A stretch of DNA of 64,000 nucleotides, from assembly GCA_963708245.1 (NCBI GenBank), contig OY970201.1:4092001-4156000 (forward strand), given 5' to 3'. Within the stretch, counting starts at the first letter, position 1. The number at the start of each line of letters is the position of its first letter. The translations under genes and the position numbers were made by a program. The stretch is from CAVYXK01 sp963708245 (GTDB lineage Bacteria > Pseudomonadota > Alphaproteobacteria > Acetobacterales > Acetobacteraceae). Shown here in pieces: positions 43,056 to 51,215 of the stretch. The notes below the pieces were generated by a model, which had not been told where the DNA came from, did no database searches, and worked only from the letters and a program-made list of their open reading frames with translations.

Positions 43056-43225
43056 CCAGTCCTCCGAATCGATGCTCGGGGGAGAGAGAATCACAGGCGA
43101 TTCAATGGCTTCAAGGGTGACCCGCTAAGCGATTCTAAAAACTCAATTTGTTCCCGGACGGACACTAAGGATGTTTATTGCAGGTAGCACGTGTCTGTCG
43201 GCACCGCAGTTTCCGCAAGCGCAAT

Positions 43226-45712
43226 TCACCGATCGCGCTTCTTCGCCAGCTGCTCCATCATGGCCTTGATGGCCTCCGGCGTCATGCTCGTTTCGCCTAA
43301 ATCGAAGGTGATCTTCTCCAGCTTGCCGGTGAAGGCGAACGGCACGTGATAGTCGGAATTGTCCACCGACGTGCCAGTGTCGAGGCCCACGTCGAACGTC
43401 TCGTCCCAGGCCCAGAGGAACGGTTGGGTCTTGGGCAACGATCGCTGCGCCACTTGCGTCCCGTTCACTGACAAGGTTCCGGTGCCCCCACGTGCGACAG
43501 CCATGCCCTGCGGGTCCATCTTCCAGTCGAAGACGATGGTGTGCTTGCCGGGTGGCAGTGCCTCGGTCCCCTGCCACTTCGGTCGCTCGATGTCGAGCAG
43601 GTTCATCGTGAAGGTGGGCTTGCCGTCCTTGAGGTAGAGTCCGTAGCCGGAGAATCGCCCACCCTGGGTGACCAGCACGCCGTTCGCGCCACCTTCCGGG
43701 ACCTCAATCTCAGCGGTGATCCGGTACGACCGGTTGAGGATCGAGGGCGCGACGCCGAACTCGTTCGAGGTCATCGGCGCGGTGTAGACGAACTGCGTTC
43801 GTCCCGCGGCCGGGCCGGGGCGCTCGACGGTCAATATCGCAACCTGCGAAGCGTTCAGCGGCAGAACCTGATTGCGCACGGCTTCGATCATCCACAAGTC
43901 CTGCATCATGTGCAGCCGTTCGGGTTCTTGGGTCGAGAGGTCGTTCGTCTGCGTGGGATCCTCGGCGAGGTTGAACAGTTCCCACTTGAATCCGTTCAGC
44001 ACGTCGACCGGCGGATGTCCTGCCACGCCTTCCCAGGGGGTCACAGCCGGAATGGTGTTGGCCATCCAGCCATCGTGATAGATCGCACGATTGCCCAAGA
44101 TCTCGAAATACTGGGTCTTGCGCGTGGACGGCGCATCAGTATTGGCCTTGTCCCAGGTATAGACCATGCTCACGCCGTCATAGGGACGCTGGGCGATCCC
44201 ATTCACCATCGTCGGCTGCGGGATGCCGATCGCATCGAAGATCGTCGGCACAACGTCGATGACGTGGTGGAACTGGTTGCGGATGCCGCCGGCGTCCTTG
44301 ATGCGCTTGGGCCAGGTCACCACCATGCCGGTGCGCGTGCCGCCGAGATGCGAGGCGATCTGCTTGCACCAGCGATAGGGTGTATCCATCGCAAACGCCC
44401 AGGGCACGGCGAAGTGGGGGTACGTTTGATCGGTGCCCCAGGCCGGGATCAGGGGTAGCATCTGCTCGACGGAGAATGCGTAGCCGTTGAAATAGGCGAC
44501 CTCGTTCGGCGTGCCGTGCATCGAGCCTTCGGCGCTCATGCCGTTGTCGCCAAGGACGTAGATGATCAGCGTGTTGTCGAACAGGCCCAGGTTCTCGACG
44601 GTTTCGATGACGCGGCCGATCTCATGGTCGCTGTAGGCCATGTAGGCGGCCCAGACGTTGATCTGACGAAGGTAGAGCCGCTTCTCGTCGGCCGACAGCG
44701 TCTCCCACTTCGGCAGGAAGTCCGGCCAGGGCGGAAGCTTGGCGTTCGCCGGCACCACGCCGAGTTTCTTCTGGTTGGCGAAGATGCGCTCGGTGATGGC
44801 GTTCCAACCCTCGTCGAACAGATGCATCTCGGTGATCTTGTCCACCCACTCCTTGGTCGGATGGTGCGGCGCGTGCGTCGCGCCCGGCGCGTAGTGGATG
44901 AACCAGGGCCGCTTCGGATCGGTCGAGGTCTGCGTGGTGATGTACTCGATGCAATCATCGGCCATCGCGGTGATCAGGTTCCACTCGCCTTGCTTGCCGT
45001 TGTAGGGGTGAATCGCTGTCGTGTTGCGGAAAAGGCAGCCCGGCTCCCACTGGCTGGTGTCGCCGCCGACGAAGCCGTAGAAATAGTCGTAGCCCTGCCC
45101 GATCGGCCAGCGGCTAAAAGGTCCTTGCGGGCTCGCCTCCCAGGTCGGCACGTTGTGGTTCTTGCCGAACCAGGCGGTGGAGTATCCGTTCTCCTTCAGA
45201 GTCGCCGCCCCTTGCGCCGCCTCGGGCGGGATTACGGAGTTGTACCCGGGATATCCGGTCGCTCCTTCGACGACCATACCCATCCCGACCGCGTGGTGAT
45301 TGCGTCCGGTCAACAGGGCCGCCCTGGTCGGTGAGCACAGCGCCGTGTTGTGCATCTGGGTGTAGCGCAGGCCGCGCTGCGCCAGCTTATCCACCGTCGG
45401 TGTCGGCACGACGCCGCCAAACGCCGAGTTGGAGGCGAAGCCCGCATCGTCGATCAGGACCAGCAGCACGTTCGGCGCGCCTTCGGGCGGCATGATGGTC
45501 GGCGGCCAGCCCGGCATGCTGTCGACCAGGTTCGGTTCGATAAAGCCGGCGAAGGGCGGCGTTGGGGTCGGCAGCACAGTGCTGTCGGGGAATTCTGTCG
45601 CGGTCGGTGAGCCGGGCGCTTGTGCCCAGGCCCCCTTGCGGAACCCGAAGCTGGCGAATGCCGTTGCCAGCGCCGCTTTCGCCGTGGATAGAAACAGTTG
45701 CCGACGGTTCAT
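43226..45712 (-). CDS. Arylsulfatase (formylglycine-dependent, Tat-exported)
   Basis: 828 residues. The N-terminus MNRRQLFLSTAKAALATAFA has a twin-arginine motif. The alkaline-phosphatase-like sulfatase core begins at about residue 80 (NVLLVLIDDAGF, metal Asp pair) and holds the CSPTRAALLTGR signature; C126 is the residue converted to formylglycine. GKNHNVPTW, GDNGMSAEGS and HHVIDVVPTIFDAIG follow. The last 200 residues form a beta-sandwich. It should hydrolyse organic sulfate esters in the periplasm. The gene overlaps the FGE gene by ATGA, so enzyme and activator are co-expressed. Confidence 0.9.
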   Translation of the reverse strand: MNRRQLFLSTAKAALATAFASFGFRKGAWAQAPGSPTATEFPDSTVLPTPTPPFAGFIEPNLVDSMPGWPPTIMPPEGAPNVLLVLIDDAGFASNSAFGGVVPTPTVDKLAQRGLRYTQMHNTALCSPTRAALLTGRNHHAVGMGMVVEGATGYPGYNSVIPPEAAQGAATLKENGYSTAWFGKNHNVPTWEASPQGPFSRWPIGQGYDYFYGFVGGDTSQWEPGCLFRNTTAIHPYNGKQGEWNLITAMADDCIEYITTQTSTDPKRPWFIHYAPGATHAPHHPTKEWVDKITEMHLFDEGWNAITERIFANQKKLGVVPANAKLPPWPDFLPKWETLSADEKRLYLRQINVWAAYMAYSDHEIGRVIETVENLGLFDNTLIIYVLGDNGMSAEGSMHGTPNEVAYFNGYAFSVEQMLPLIPAWGTDQTYPHFAVPWAFAMDTPYRWCKQIASHLGGTRTGMVVTWPKRIKDAGGIRNQFHHVIDVVPTIFDAIGIPQPTMVNGIAQRPYDGVSMVYTWDKANTDAPSTRKTQYFEILGNRAIYHDGWMANTIPAVTPWEGVAGHPPVDVLNGFKWELFNLAEDPTQTNDLSTQEPERLHMMQDLWMIEAVRNQVLPLNASQVAILTVERPGPAAGRTQFVYTAPMTSNEFGVAPSILNRSYRITAEIEVPEGGANGVLVTQGGRFSGYGLYLKDGKPTFTMNLLDIERPKWQGTEALPPGKHTIVFDWKMDPQGMAVARGGTGTLSVNGTQVAQRSLPKTQPFLWAWDETFDVGLDTGTSVDNSDYHVPFAFTGKLEKITFDLGETSMTPEAIKAMMEQLAKKRDR

Positions 45713-46686
45713 TTGGTTGTCCTTTCTTGATTGGCACGTATGACACAGCGGAAACCGATATGGCAGGTCGCGGTGTCGATCATCTGCGGGTGCCGCGCCG
45801 CCGGCCGATACCGCCGGCAATAATTCGGCGCGCAAAGATACGAGCCGCCTTTGATCACCTTGCGCGGGATGCGTATCTCGGGCTGTGTTGGGTCATAACT
45901 CAGCGCCTCGACGCCGCCGCGTGGATCGCGGGGCACGCAGCAGGGCGCTTCGGCCTCCGGCGGATGCTGGTCGGAATACCAGTCCGTCGTCCATTCCCAG
46001 ACATTCCCGGCCATGTCGTAGAGACCGTAACCATTCGGCGGGAACGCTCCGACCGGCGCGCGGCCGACGAACCCGTCCAGTCCGAGGTCCGTGAAAGGGA
46101 ACTGACCCTGCCAGGTGTTCGCCATGTAGCGACCGCCCGGAGTGAACTCATTCCCCCAGCAAAATATTGCGCTGTCCAGGCCGCCGCGGGCGGCTAACTC
46201 CCATTCCGCCTCGGTAGGCAGGTTCTTGCCGGCCCAGGCGGCATAGGCGGCGGCATCCTCGAACGCGACCTGCACCACGGGCTCTCGCTCGCGTCCGTCG
46301 ATCGTGCTGGCCGGGCCTTCGGGATGCCGCCAGCTCGCGCCCGGCACATAGGCCCATCGGCTGTGGATGTCGTTCATGCTCACCCGGCCGGTCGGCATGA
46401 AGAACACGGCCGCACCAGGCTTCAGCAGGTCCGGCTGAGCACCGGGATACGCCGCCGGATCCAGCGGACGTTCAGCGACCGTGCGATAGCCCGTCGCTTG
46501 AACGAACGCAGCGAACTCCGCATTGGTGACGGCGTACTGGTCCATCCAGAAACCTCTGACGGTCACCGTATGGACCGGCGCTTCCTCGGGATAGGACTGA
46601 TCGGCCCCCATCCGGAACGTGCCGCCGGGAATCCACCGCATGTCGGGCCGCGCGGCATCACCGTTCACGTCGGTAGACTCCAACAT
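45709..46686 (-). CDS. Formylglycine-generating enzyme (SUMF1 family)
   Basis: 325 residues with MRWIPGGTFRMGADQSYPEE, LPTEAEWELAARGG, GNVWEWTTDWY and the C-terminal KGGSYLCAPNYCRRYRPAAR followed by GFRC. The two cysteines of the YLC...YC segment match the catalytic pair of FGE, which oxidises the sulfatase Cys to formylglycine. No signal peptide, so it would act in the cytosol on the unfolded sulfatase before Tat export. An AraC-type site (46737-46755) lies 50 bases upstream. Confidence 0.9.
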   Translation of the reverse strand: MLESTDVNGDAARPDMRWIPGGTFRMGADQSYPEEAPVHTVTVRGFWMDQYAVTNAEFAAFVQATGYRTVAERPLDPAAYPGAQPDLLKPGAAVFFMPTGRVSMNDIHSRWAYVPGASWRHPEGPASTIDGREREPVVQVAFEDAAAYAAWAGKNLPTEAEWELAARGGLDSAIFCWGNEFTPGGRYMANTWQGQFPFTDLGLDGFVGRAPVGAFPPNGYGLYDMAGNVWEWTTDWYSDQHPPEAEAPCCVPRDPRGGVEALSYDPTQPEIRIPRKVIKGGSYLCAPNYCRRYRPAARHPQMIDTATCHIGFRCVIRANQERTTK

Positions 46687-46736
46687 CCCTTGCTTCCCCA
46701 ATCCTCCCCGAGCCGTAAGTGAGGCATGGCGCGCGG

Positions 46737-46755
46737 CGCTATGCAGATTCTGCAA
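46737..46755 (-). promoter_or_regulatory. TTGC-N6-TGCATAGCG site upstream of the FGE-sulfatase unit (site A)
   Basis: On the minus strand TTGC-AGAATC-TGCATAGCG ends 50 bases before the FGE ATG at 46686. All 13 fixed positions match the copies at 33997, 47603 and 48290. Probable activator site of an AraC-family regulator. Confidence 0.5.
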
Positions 46756-46830
46756 TTAGGGATGACTTTAGATTTATGAGATTTATGCCCTCGCCATCGG
46801 CAGGATCGCCGTGTCCAGGTCCAGCCGACC

Positions 46831-46857
46831 GGGCGAAGCCGTACGACGGCTTCGCCC
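46831..46857 (-). terminator. Strong hairpin downstream of the 46876 gene
   Basis: GGGCGAAGCCGT-ACG-ACGGCTTCGCCC is a perfect 12-bp stem with a 3-base loop, 18 bases past the stop of the minus-strand gene. There is no T-run, so it may be a structural mRNA end rather than a classical intrinsic terminator. Confidence 0.45.
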
Positions 46858-46875
46858 GATGGCCGGACCTGGTCG

Positions 46876-47511
46876 TCAGAACCACCCCTTCGGGGCCGGC
46901 TCGATCGAGACCGCGAGCGCCTGACTGACCGCCGCGGTGACGGTGTCGCCTACCTTGAGCGAGCCGAGCATCGCGATGCGTGACGGATCCGTGACATCGA
47001 TGCTGTAAACGCCGCCTCCAGACGGGCTCACCAAGTCGACGCGGTGCGCGGCCATATCGATCCCGACGACTGTGCCGCTCACCTTCGTCAGCCGGACGCC
47101 AATGCCGCCGGGAGCCTGGGCCGGCTGGGCGATAACCTGCGTGATTTGATCGTCGGTCACCGGTGTGCCGTTGCCGCCCGCTGGCGGTTTCACCATGAAG
47201 GCGACCGAGCGGTAATATTGCGCGTTGACCCTGTCGCCGACCTTCAGTTTCTCCAGGCGCACGGCAGGACCGGCCGTCACCGTCACCTTGTCGCCTGATG
47301 CGCCGACGAGCGTCACGGCCCGCGTCTTCGGGTTTATAGCCGTGATCCTGGCGTGGAGCGTGGCCGATTCCGACTCGGGTATGACGTTGGTCAGCGTCGG
47401 ATTGGCTTGTGCCGCCGCGACACGCGACAGCGCGATCGACAGACCGGGCGCGGCGCACGCGATCAGCGTCGCCGCTGCGGCCGCTGCTAGCGAGTTGCTA
47501 AGTCTCATCAT
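46876..47511 (-). CDS. Periplasmic protein with two OB-like repeats (DUF5666-like)
   Basis: 211 residues: signal peptide (about residues 1-34, ending VAAAQA) and two related units. One is LHARITAINPKTRAVTLVG...LEKLKVGDRVNAQY; the other is VSGTVVGIDMAAHRVDLVSP...LGSLKVGDTVTAAV. Each reads like a small beta-barrel of the DUF5666 type. Function unknown; envelope location likely. An AraC-type site lies 91 bases upstream. Confidence 0.7.
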   Translation of the reverse strand: MMRLSNSLAAAAAATLIACAAPGLSIALSRVAAAQANPTLTNVIPESESATLHARITAINPKTRAVTLVGASGDKVTVTAGPAVRLEKLKVGDRVNAQYYRSVAFMVKPPAGGNGTPVTDDQITQVIAQPAQAPGGIGVRLTKVSGTVVGIDMAAHRVDLVSPSGGGVYSIDVTDPSRIAMLGSLKVGDTVTAAVSQALAVSIEPAPKGWF

Positions 47512-47559
47512 CTGACTCCCCTTCGGTTATCGGTTTGGTGTCGCACTAGATGGATCCGC

Positions 47560-47577
47560 GCCGGACCGCTGTCCGGC
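47560..47577 (-). terminator. Short hairpin downstream of the second OmpA lipoprotein gene
   Basis: GCCGGAC-CGCT-GTCCGGC, a perfect 7-bp stem, about 70 bases past the stop of the minus-strand gene. No T-run follows; weak candidate. Confidence 0.25.
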
Positions 47578-47602
47578 CGCGTAGCCTGGATGCCTGGCGA
47601 GC

Positions 47603-47621
47603 CGCTATGCAGATTTGGCAA
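47603..47621 (-). promoter_or_regulatory. TTGC-N6-TGCATAGCG site upstream of the 46876 gene (site B)
   Basis: On the minus strand TTGC-CAAATC-TGCATAGCG ends 91 bases before the ATG at 47511. It is an exact member of the four-copy motif set. Confidence 0.5.
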
Positions 47622-47647
47622 GACCGCGGGTCCCATTCGACCAACGA

Positions 47648-48202
47648 TCAGGTGCCAGAGCCGGCCAGAGTGATCTCGACGCGGCGGTTCTGCGCTCGTC
47701 CCTGCGGCGTGTCGTTGGAAGCCACGGGGTCTGCATCCCCGAACCCTTGCGCTGAGACCAGGTTCGGTTTGACGCCCTGGGAGATCAGGAAGTTTGCCAC
47801 CGTCTGGGCTCTCAGCAGCGAAAGTTGCTGATTGCTCTGAACCCCCTGCGCCTGCAGCTCGGGGCCAATGGGCGTCGAGTCAGTATACCCGTTGACCAGG
47901 ATCTTCGTCTGCTGGAAGGGCGCGAGGACCGGAGCCATTTTGGCGATTGTGGCCGCTGCCTGGGGCGGCATCTGCCAGCCGCCGGAGGGGAAAAGCAGCT
48001 CGCTGTTCACTGCAACCTTGATAGCACCCTGCAGGCGGGTGATGTGCACCTGTTGTTGGCTGATCTCGCCCGACAACCGTTGGTTGAGCTGGTTGTAGTC
48101 GTTTTCCAGCGCATCATATTGCTGGGCCGGTACGCACGCCGCAAGCAACCAAAAGAGGAGTGCGGACACCGCCGCGCCGCCAGGATTACGTATTATCGTC
48201 AT
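47648..48202 (-). CDS. OmpA-family lipoprotein (second copy)
   Basis: 184 residues: lipoprotein signal with lipobox LAAC (about residues 20-23), a coiled-coil linker (YDALENDYNQLNQRLSGEIS) and an OmpA-like domain (ELLFPSGGWQMPPQA, LVNGYTDSTPIG, LLRAQTVANFLISQGV, QGFGDADPVASN, AQNRRVEITL). It parallels the protein at 41621-42181 along its length, so the two are paralogues. It has AGGAAGAG upstream of the ATG and an AraC-type site 87 bases before the start. Confidence 0.85.
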   Translation of the reverse strand: MTIIRNPGGAAVSALLFWLLAACVPAQQYDALENDYNQLNQRLSGEISQQQVHITRLQGAIKVAVNSELLFPSGGWQMPPQAAATIAKMAPVLAPFQQTKILVNGYTDSTPIGPELQAQGVQSNQQLSLLRAQTVANFLISQGVKPNLVSAQGFGDADPVASNDTPQGRAQNRRVEITLAGSGT

Positions 48203-48289
48203 AGGTCTCTTCCTTTCCGATTAGTTTCACCGCTGCCTGCGGCTCGATGCCGCTTACCAGTGCGAGGGTTCTCTGTTTCCGTGGATCCT

Positions 48290-48308
48290 CGCTATGCAAA
48301 AACAGCAA
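48290..48308 (-). promoter_or_regulatory. TTGC-N6-TGCATAGCG site upstream of the OmpA lipoprotein (site C)
   Basis: On the minus strand TTGC-TGTTTT-TGCATAGCG ends 87 bases before the ATG at 48202, just past the 3' end of the AraC-family gene. Exact match at all fixed positions; the six spacer bases differ most from the other copies. Confidence 0.5.
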
Positions 48309-48335
48309 ATCCGGCTCAGCTTGAACCGGTTGGCG

Positions 48336-49283
48336 TCAGCCGCACGCATGACGCAGCGTTTCGGATGGGGCTTCTCCGAACATGGTCTTGTAGGTGACGG
48401 AGAAACGGCCAAGTTCCCAAAATCCATATCGGGTCGCAATTTCGGTGACCGTCGCCGGCTCGGAAGGCGTCTGGAGAAGTGCCCGCCGGGCCAGATGCAT
48501 CCGCCGCAGCATCAAATATCGCTTCGGACCTACCCCGAGGTGTTCCTGGCAGCATAAGTGCAGGGTTCGCTGGTTTACGCCGATTGCCGTGCACACGTCC
48601 GTGAGGTAAAGCGATTTCCCAGGATTCTGAGCGGCCAGGGCGCAGAAGCGCTTCACGATCGTGCTGTGGCGACGCCGGCTCGCGGTGTCTTCCCGCTCGC
48701 AGCCCTGGGCAAGGCAGGCAAACATGGCGTCGATCAGGGCCTGTTCCAGTCCGCGGGCGGCATCAGGATTCGCAATGATTTCCGGGGCCGTTTCAGCGAG
48801 GCGTCCAGCGGCTTCATGCAACCGCCGAAGGCGTTCCGCCGCCGAGGGCGAGGCCTCAATCGACACCGTGCCGCAGCGTGGACTCAGATCCCGACCGATG
48901 AGTGCAATGCTGAGCTCCGCCATGTCCTCGACCGGCAACGACATGGTTCCGATCTGTGAGAACCCCGTGGAGCGTTGCCACACCGTCCTGGAAGGGGGGA
49001 GCAGGCCGATCTCAGGCTCCCGCAACTCGATCCCGCCGGCGTAAACAGCGGGCCCGGGCGCTCCGCAGAACCAGATGGCGCTACGCACCGGCGGGATCGC
49101 CATGTGCCAAACTCGTGGCAGATTCTCTTGCAGGCATTGCATCCAGAGGCGATGGAAATCTATCTTCGTTACGTTGGCAATAAACGGTCCGCGACCTGTG
49201 ATCAGAAACTCGGCATTCGCCGGCCGGATCGTTTCCCGACACACGTCTACGTCCGTGATACTCTGGACCATACTGGACGGCAT
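48336..49283 (-). CDS. AraC-family transcriptional regulator
   Basis: 315 residues. Residues 1-190 form an AraC-binding-like sensor domain (ITGRGPFIANVTKIDFHRLW), followed by a helical linker (PDAARGLEQALIDAMFACLA). The C-terminal pair of helix-turn-helix motifs is LYLTDVCTAIGVNQRTLHLC and ATVTEIATRYGFWELGRFSV, then FGEAPSETL. The start at 49283 (MPSSMVQSITDVD) fits the domain. It is the only intact AraC gene here and the best candidate to bind the TTGC-N6-TGCATAGCG sites. An FNR/FixK-type box lies 60 bases upstream. Confidence 0.85.
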   Translation of the reverse strand: MPSSMVQSITDVDVCRETIRPANAEFLITGRGPFIANVTKIDFHRLWMQCLQENLPRVWHMAIPPVRSAIWFCGAPGPAVYAGGIELREPEIGLLPPSRTVWQRSTGFSQIGTMSLPVEDMAELSIALIGRDLSPRCGTVSIEASPSAAERLRRLHEAAGRLAETAPEIIANPDAARGLEQALIDAMFACLAQGCEREDTASRRRHSTIVKRFCALAAQNPGKSLYLTDVCTAIGVNQRTLHLCCQEHLGVGPKRYLMLRRMHLARRALLQTPSEPATVTEIATRYGFWELGRFSVTYKTMFGEAPSETLRHACG

Positions 49284-49343
49284 TCTGGCTCCTGTCCTCG
49301 CCCTCGCGGTGGAACAGCTACAGGCCAGCGAATGCCTTGGACA

Positions 49344-49357
49344 TTGATCCAAGTCAA
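49344..49357. promoter_or_regulatory. FNR/FixK-type box
   Basis: TTGATCCAAGTCAA matches the alphaproteobacterial FNR/FixK consensus TTGAY-N4-RTCAA at every fixed position. It lies 60 bases upstream of the AraC-family ATG at 49283 and suggests that oxygen status controls the regulator. The other side has only a doubtful 66-codon frame starting at 49374, in a gap (49358-49712) with no clear gene. Confidence 0.5.
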
Positions 49358-49712
49358 ATGCCTTCGGCGCATTATGTTTCAGACTGAATTTGTGTGTCCT
49401 TCGCCGGGAGGAGCGGCCGGCGGCGCTGGTCTCGTGGGTCCCGCCGCACCGGTGCTGGCTCGTTCCGGCAACGCGGTATTTCAGGACGGTCGACTGATCA
49501 GCGTGACCTCTGGCGGCGATCCAGCGGTCTGCATCGATGTATTCGTGCCCTGTCAGGGCCAGCACAGCCCGTAGGTGGCGAGCGAATCACGTGATGGCAT
49601 CAGGCGGCCTGGCCGCTTTGCCGGCAGTTTATCGCAGCCTACTTGGAAGGTATCCGTCGGAAACGAAGGCAGAGTGATGTCGCACATGCCGGCCTCCATC
49701 GAGCTTACAGGG

Positions 49713-50183
49713 TTACCGATGGGGATCTTCGATCCTGTCAATGATGCTAACAACGCGTTGGATAACGGCGAAAACGAAGGCGGTACTGATGCCGAACAGC
49801 AACATGCCGCTGGCGGACTCCAGGGCGCCCATCAACTGCCATTCCGGATCCAGCGACAAGCCTGACCCTCCTCTCGTGGTGAATGAATTGAGCGAATACA
49901 AAATGGCGTCCCTCTCCGAGGCAATCGCACCCAACCATAGATAGGCTGTCGCCCAGATGCCCGCCTCAATGCCGTGCAGGATGGCCAACAGCAGTCCAAC
50001 GATCGCGATGAGCGTGACTGCAAGCGCCATCGGATGTCGAATATGTCGCTCGTAGTTCCTCGCCAACTGGCCGCTGCGCTGCAACCCGCGGAAAATCACC
50101 ACAATGCCAAAGGCATGAACTGCGGTGGTCACTGTTATCAGCGACAGACCCCAACCCCAGCTTAAGCTCCACACGAATTCCAT
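49713..50183 (-). CDS. Small membrane protein with ion-channel-2-like pore segment (second copy)
   Basis: 156 residues: helix (LSLITVTTAVHAFGIVVIF), helix (MALAVTLIAIVGLLLAILHG), helix, then a segment with FTTRGG and a last helix (SASGMLLFGISTAFVFAVIQ). It shares the order and the WQLMGALE...G-LLFG-STAFVFA end with the protein at 32195-32647. The filter-like motif deviates from TVGYG, so potassium conductance is uncertain. It starts 30 bases after the AraC-family frame at 50214 and is probably cotranscribed. Confidence 0.65.
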   Translation of the reverse strand: MEFVWSLSWGWGLSLITVTTAVHAFGIVVIFRGLQRSGQLARNYERHIRHPMALAVTLIAIVGLLLAILHGIEAGIWATAYLWLGAIASERDAILYSLNSFTTRGGSGLSLDPEWQLMGALESASGMLLFGISTAFVFAVIQRVVSIIDRIEDPHR

Positions 50184-50213
50184 AGTGACACGGAACCGCC
50201 ATTGAGGGACAGG

Positions 50214-51175
50214 CTAGTGACCGCTAGGTGGGGGCGCGCGTTTCAATGTGGTGGAGGGCAGCTCGCCGAATAGTTTGCGATAGGCCCCCGAAAAGCGGCC
50301 AAGCTCGGTGACTCCATATTGTCGCACCAGCTCGGAGACGCCGACCGATGCCGGATCGGCGTGACGCAACCTGCGATGGATCCGTTGCATCTGTCGCAAC
50401 CGAAGATAATGACTCGGCCCCATGTGGAGGCTTTGGCGGCAGTACGCCGACAGGGTGCGGGCTGGGACGCCAAGAGCGGCACAGAGGTCAGCCTGGGAAG
50501 GGAAACGGTCCGGATACGAACGTAGAATATTCTCCATCCTGGCCATTACCTCGATGCGCCGTTGTCGCGCGGTGGTGCCACGTTCGACCGGTCCGCCGGA
50601 CAGGCATTCAACGAGCGCCGCGATCAGTTCTTGCTCCAGTCCGCGAGCGGCTTCTGCACCCGCGGGGATGCCGGGTCGGCCTCGGTGACATGAATGGCCG
50701 CACTGTACAGCGCTGTCAGAGACCGGATTGCAGCCGAAGCCGGACGCCAGTGTTGCACCCCCGGCGAAATGGCAAAATCGGCGCCGTCTATAGCGCGGCC
50801 ATGACGGATGAGATCTTTTGCCGGAACACAGATAACGCCCGAGCGGCAATGCCCTTCCGTTCGCCCGTGCACGGGCTGGCCCGTGCTGATCGTCACGATA
50901 TCGCCCGGCTGCAGCGCGATACCGGCCCAGGTCTGGGATGGCTCCCGATCGGCGGACAGGATGATAGCAACCCAGTCCGCGACTGGAGAGATAAAGACGA
51001 TGCGCGGCAACCATTCCTCGACAGACAGCAGGTGTAATCGTGGCAACACGATACGGATCAGACGCGCTCGGAACTGGCCTCCGCCCGCCACAAACAGCTC
51101 CGCACGGCCGCAGTACTGCAAGGCCGCCTGCAACTCTTCCGGCTCGCCGAAGACAGATAAGGTGCTTCCTGGCAT
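50214..51175 (-). pseudogene. AraC-family regulator, frameshifted
   Basis: The sensor half (residues 1-170, MPGSTLSVFGEPEELQAAL) is in one frame and the DNA-binding half (ARGLEQELIAALVECL, then FPSQADLCAALGVPARTLSA, SVGVSELVRQYGVTELGRFS, FGELPSTTL) in another. Adding one base near 50669-50672 joins EADPA to IPAGAEAARG and gives a 320-residue protein colinear with the intact regulator at 48336. As written the product would be truncated. An imperfect copy of the island motif lies 40 bases upstream. Confidence 0.7.
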
Positions 51176-51215
51176 ATTACTGATGGACGGAGGCCTAGAG
51201 TGGTCAGGCGGCGGC

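Larger units (their letters stand above)
42200..43165 (-). mobile_element. IS5-family insertion sequence (about 966 bp)
   Basis: The ends are imperfect inverted repeats of about 17 bp (GAGTTTGTCCGGGAACA at the left, GTGTCCGTCCGGGAACA at the right read inward), flanked by TAA direct repeats (42197-42199 and 43166-43168). TNA duplications are usual for parts of the IS5 family. It carries a two-frame DDE transposase on the minus strand. Confidence 0.8.

Noticed and set aside
49374..49574. 66-codon plus-strand frame starting 17 bases after the FNR/FixK box
   Set aside because: Low-complexity Gly/Ala/Pro start, no ribosome-binding site, no family; kept only as a note beside the box.
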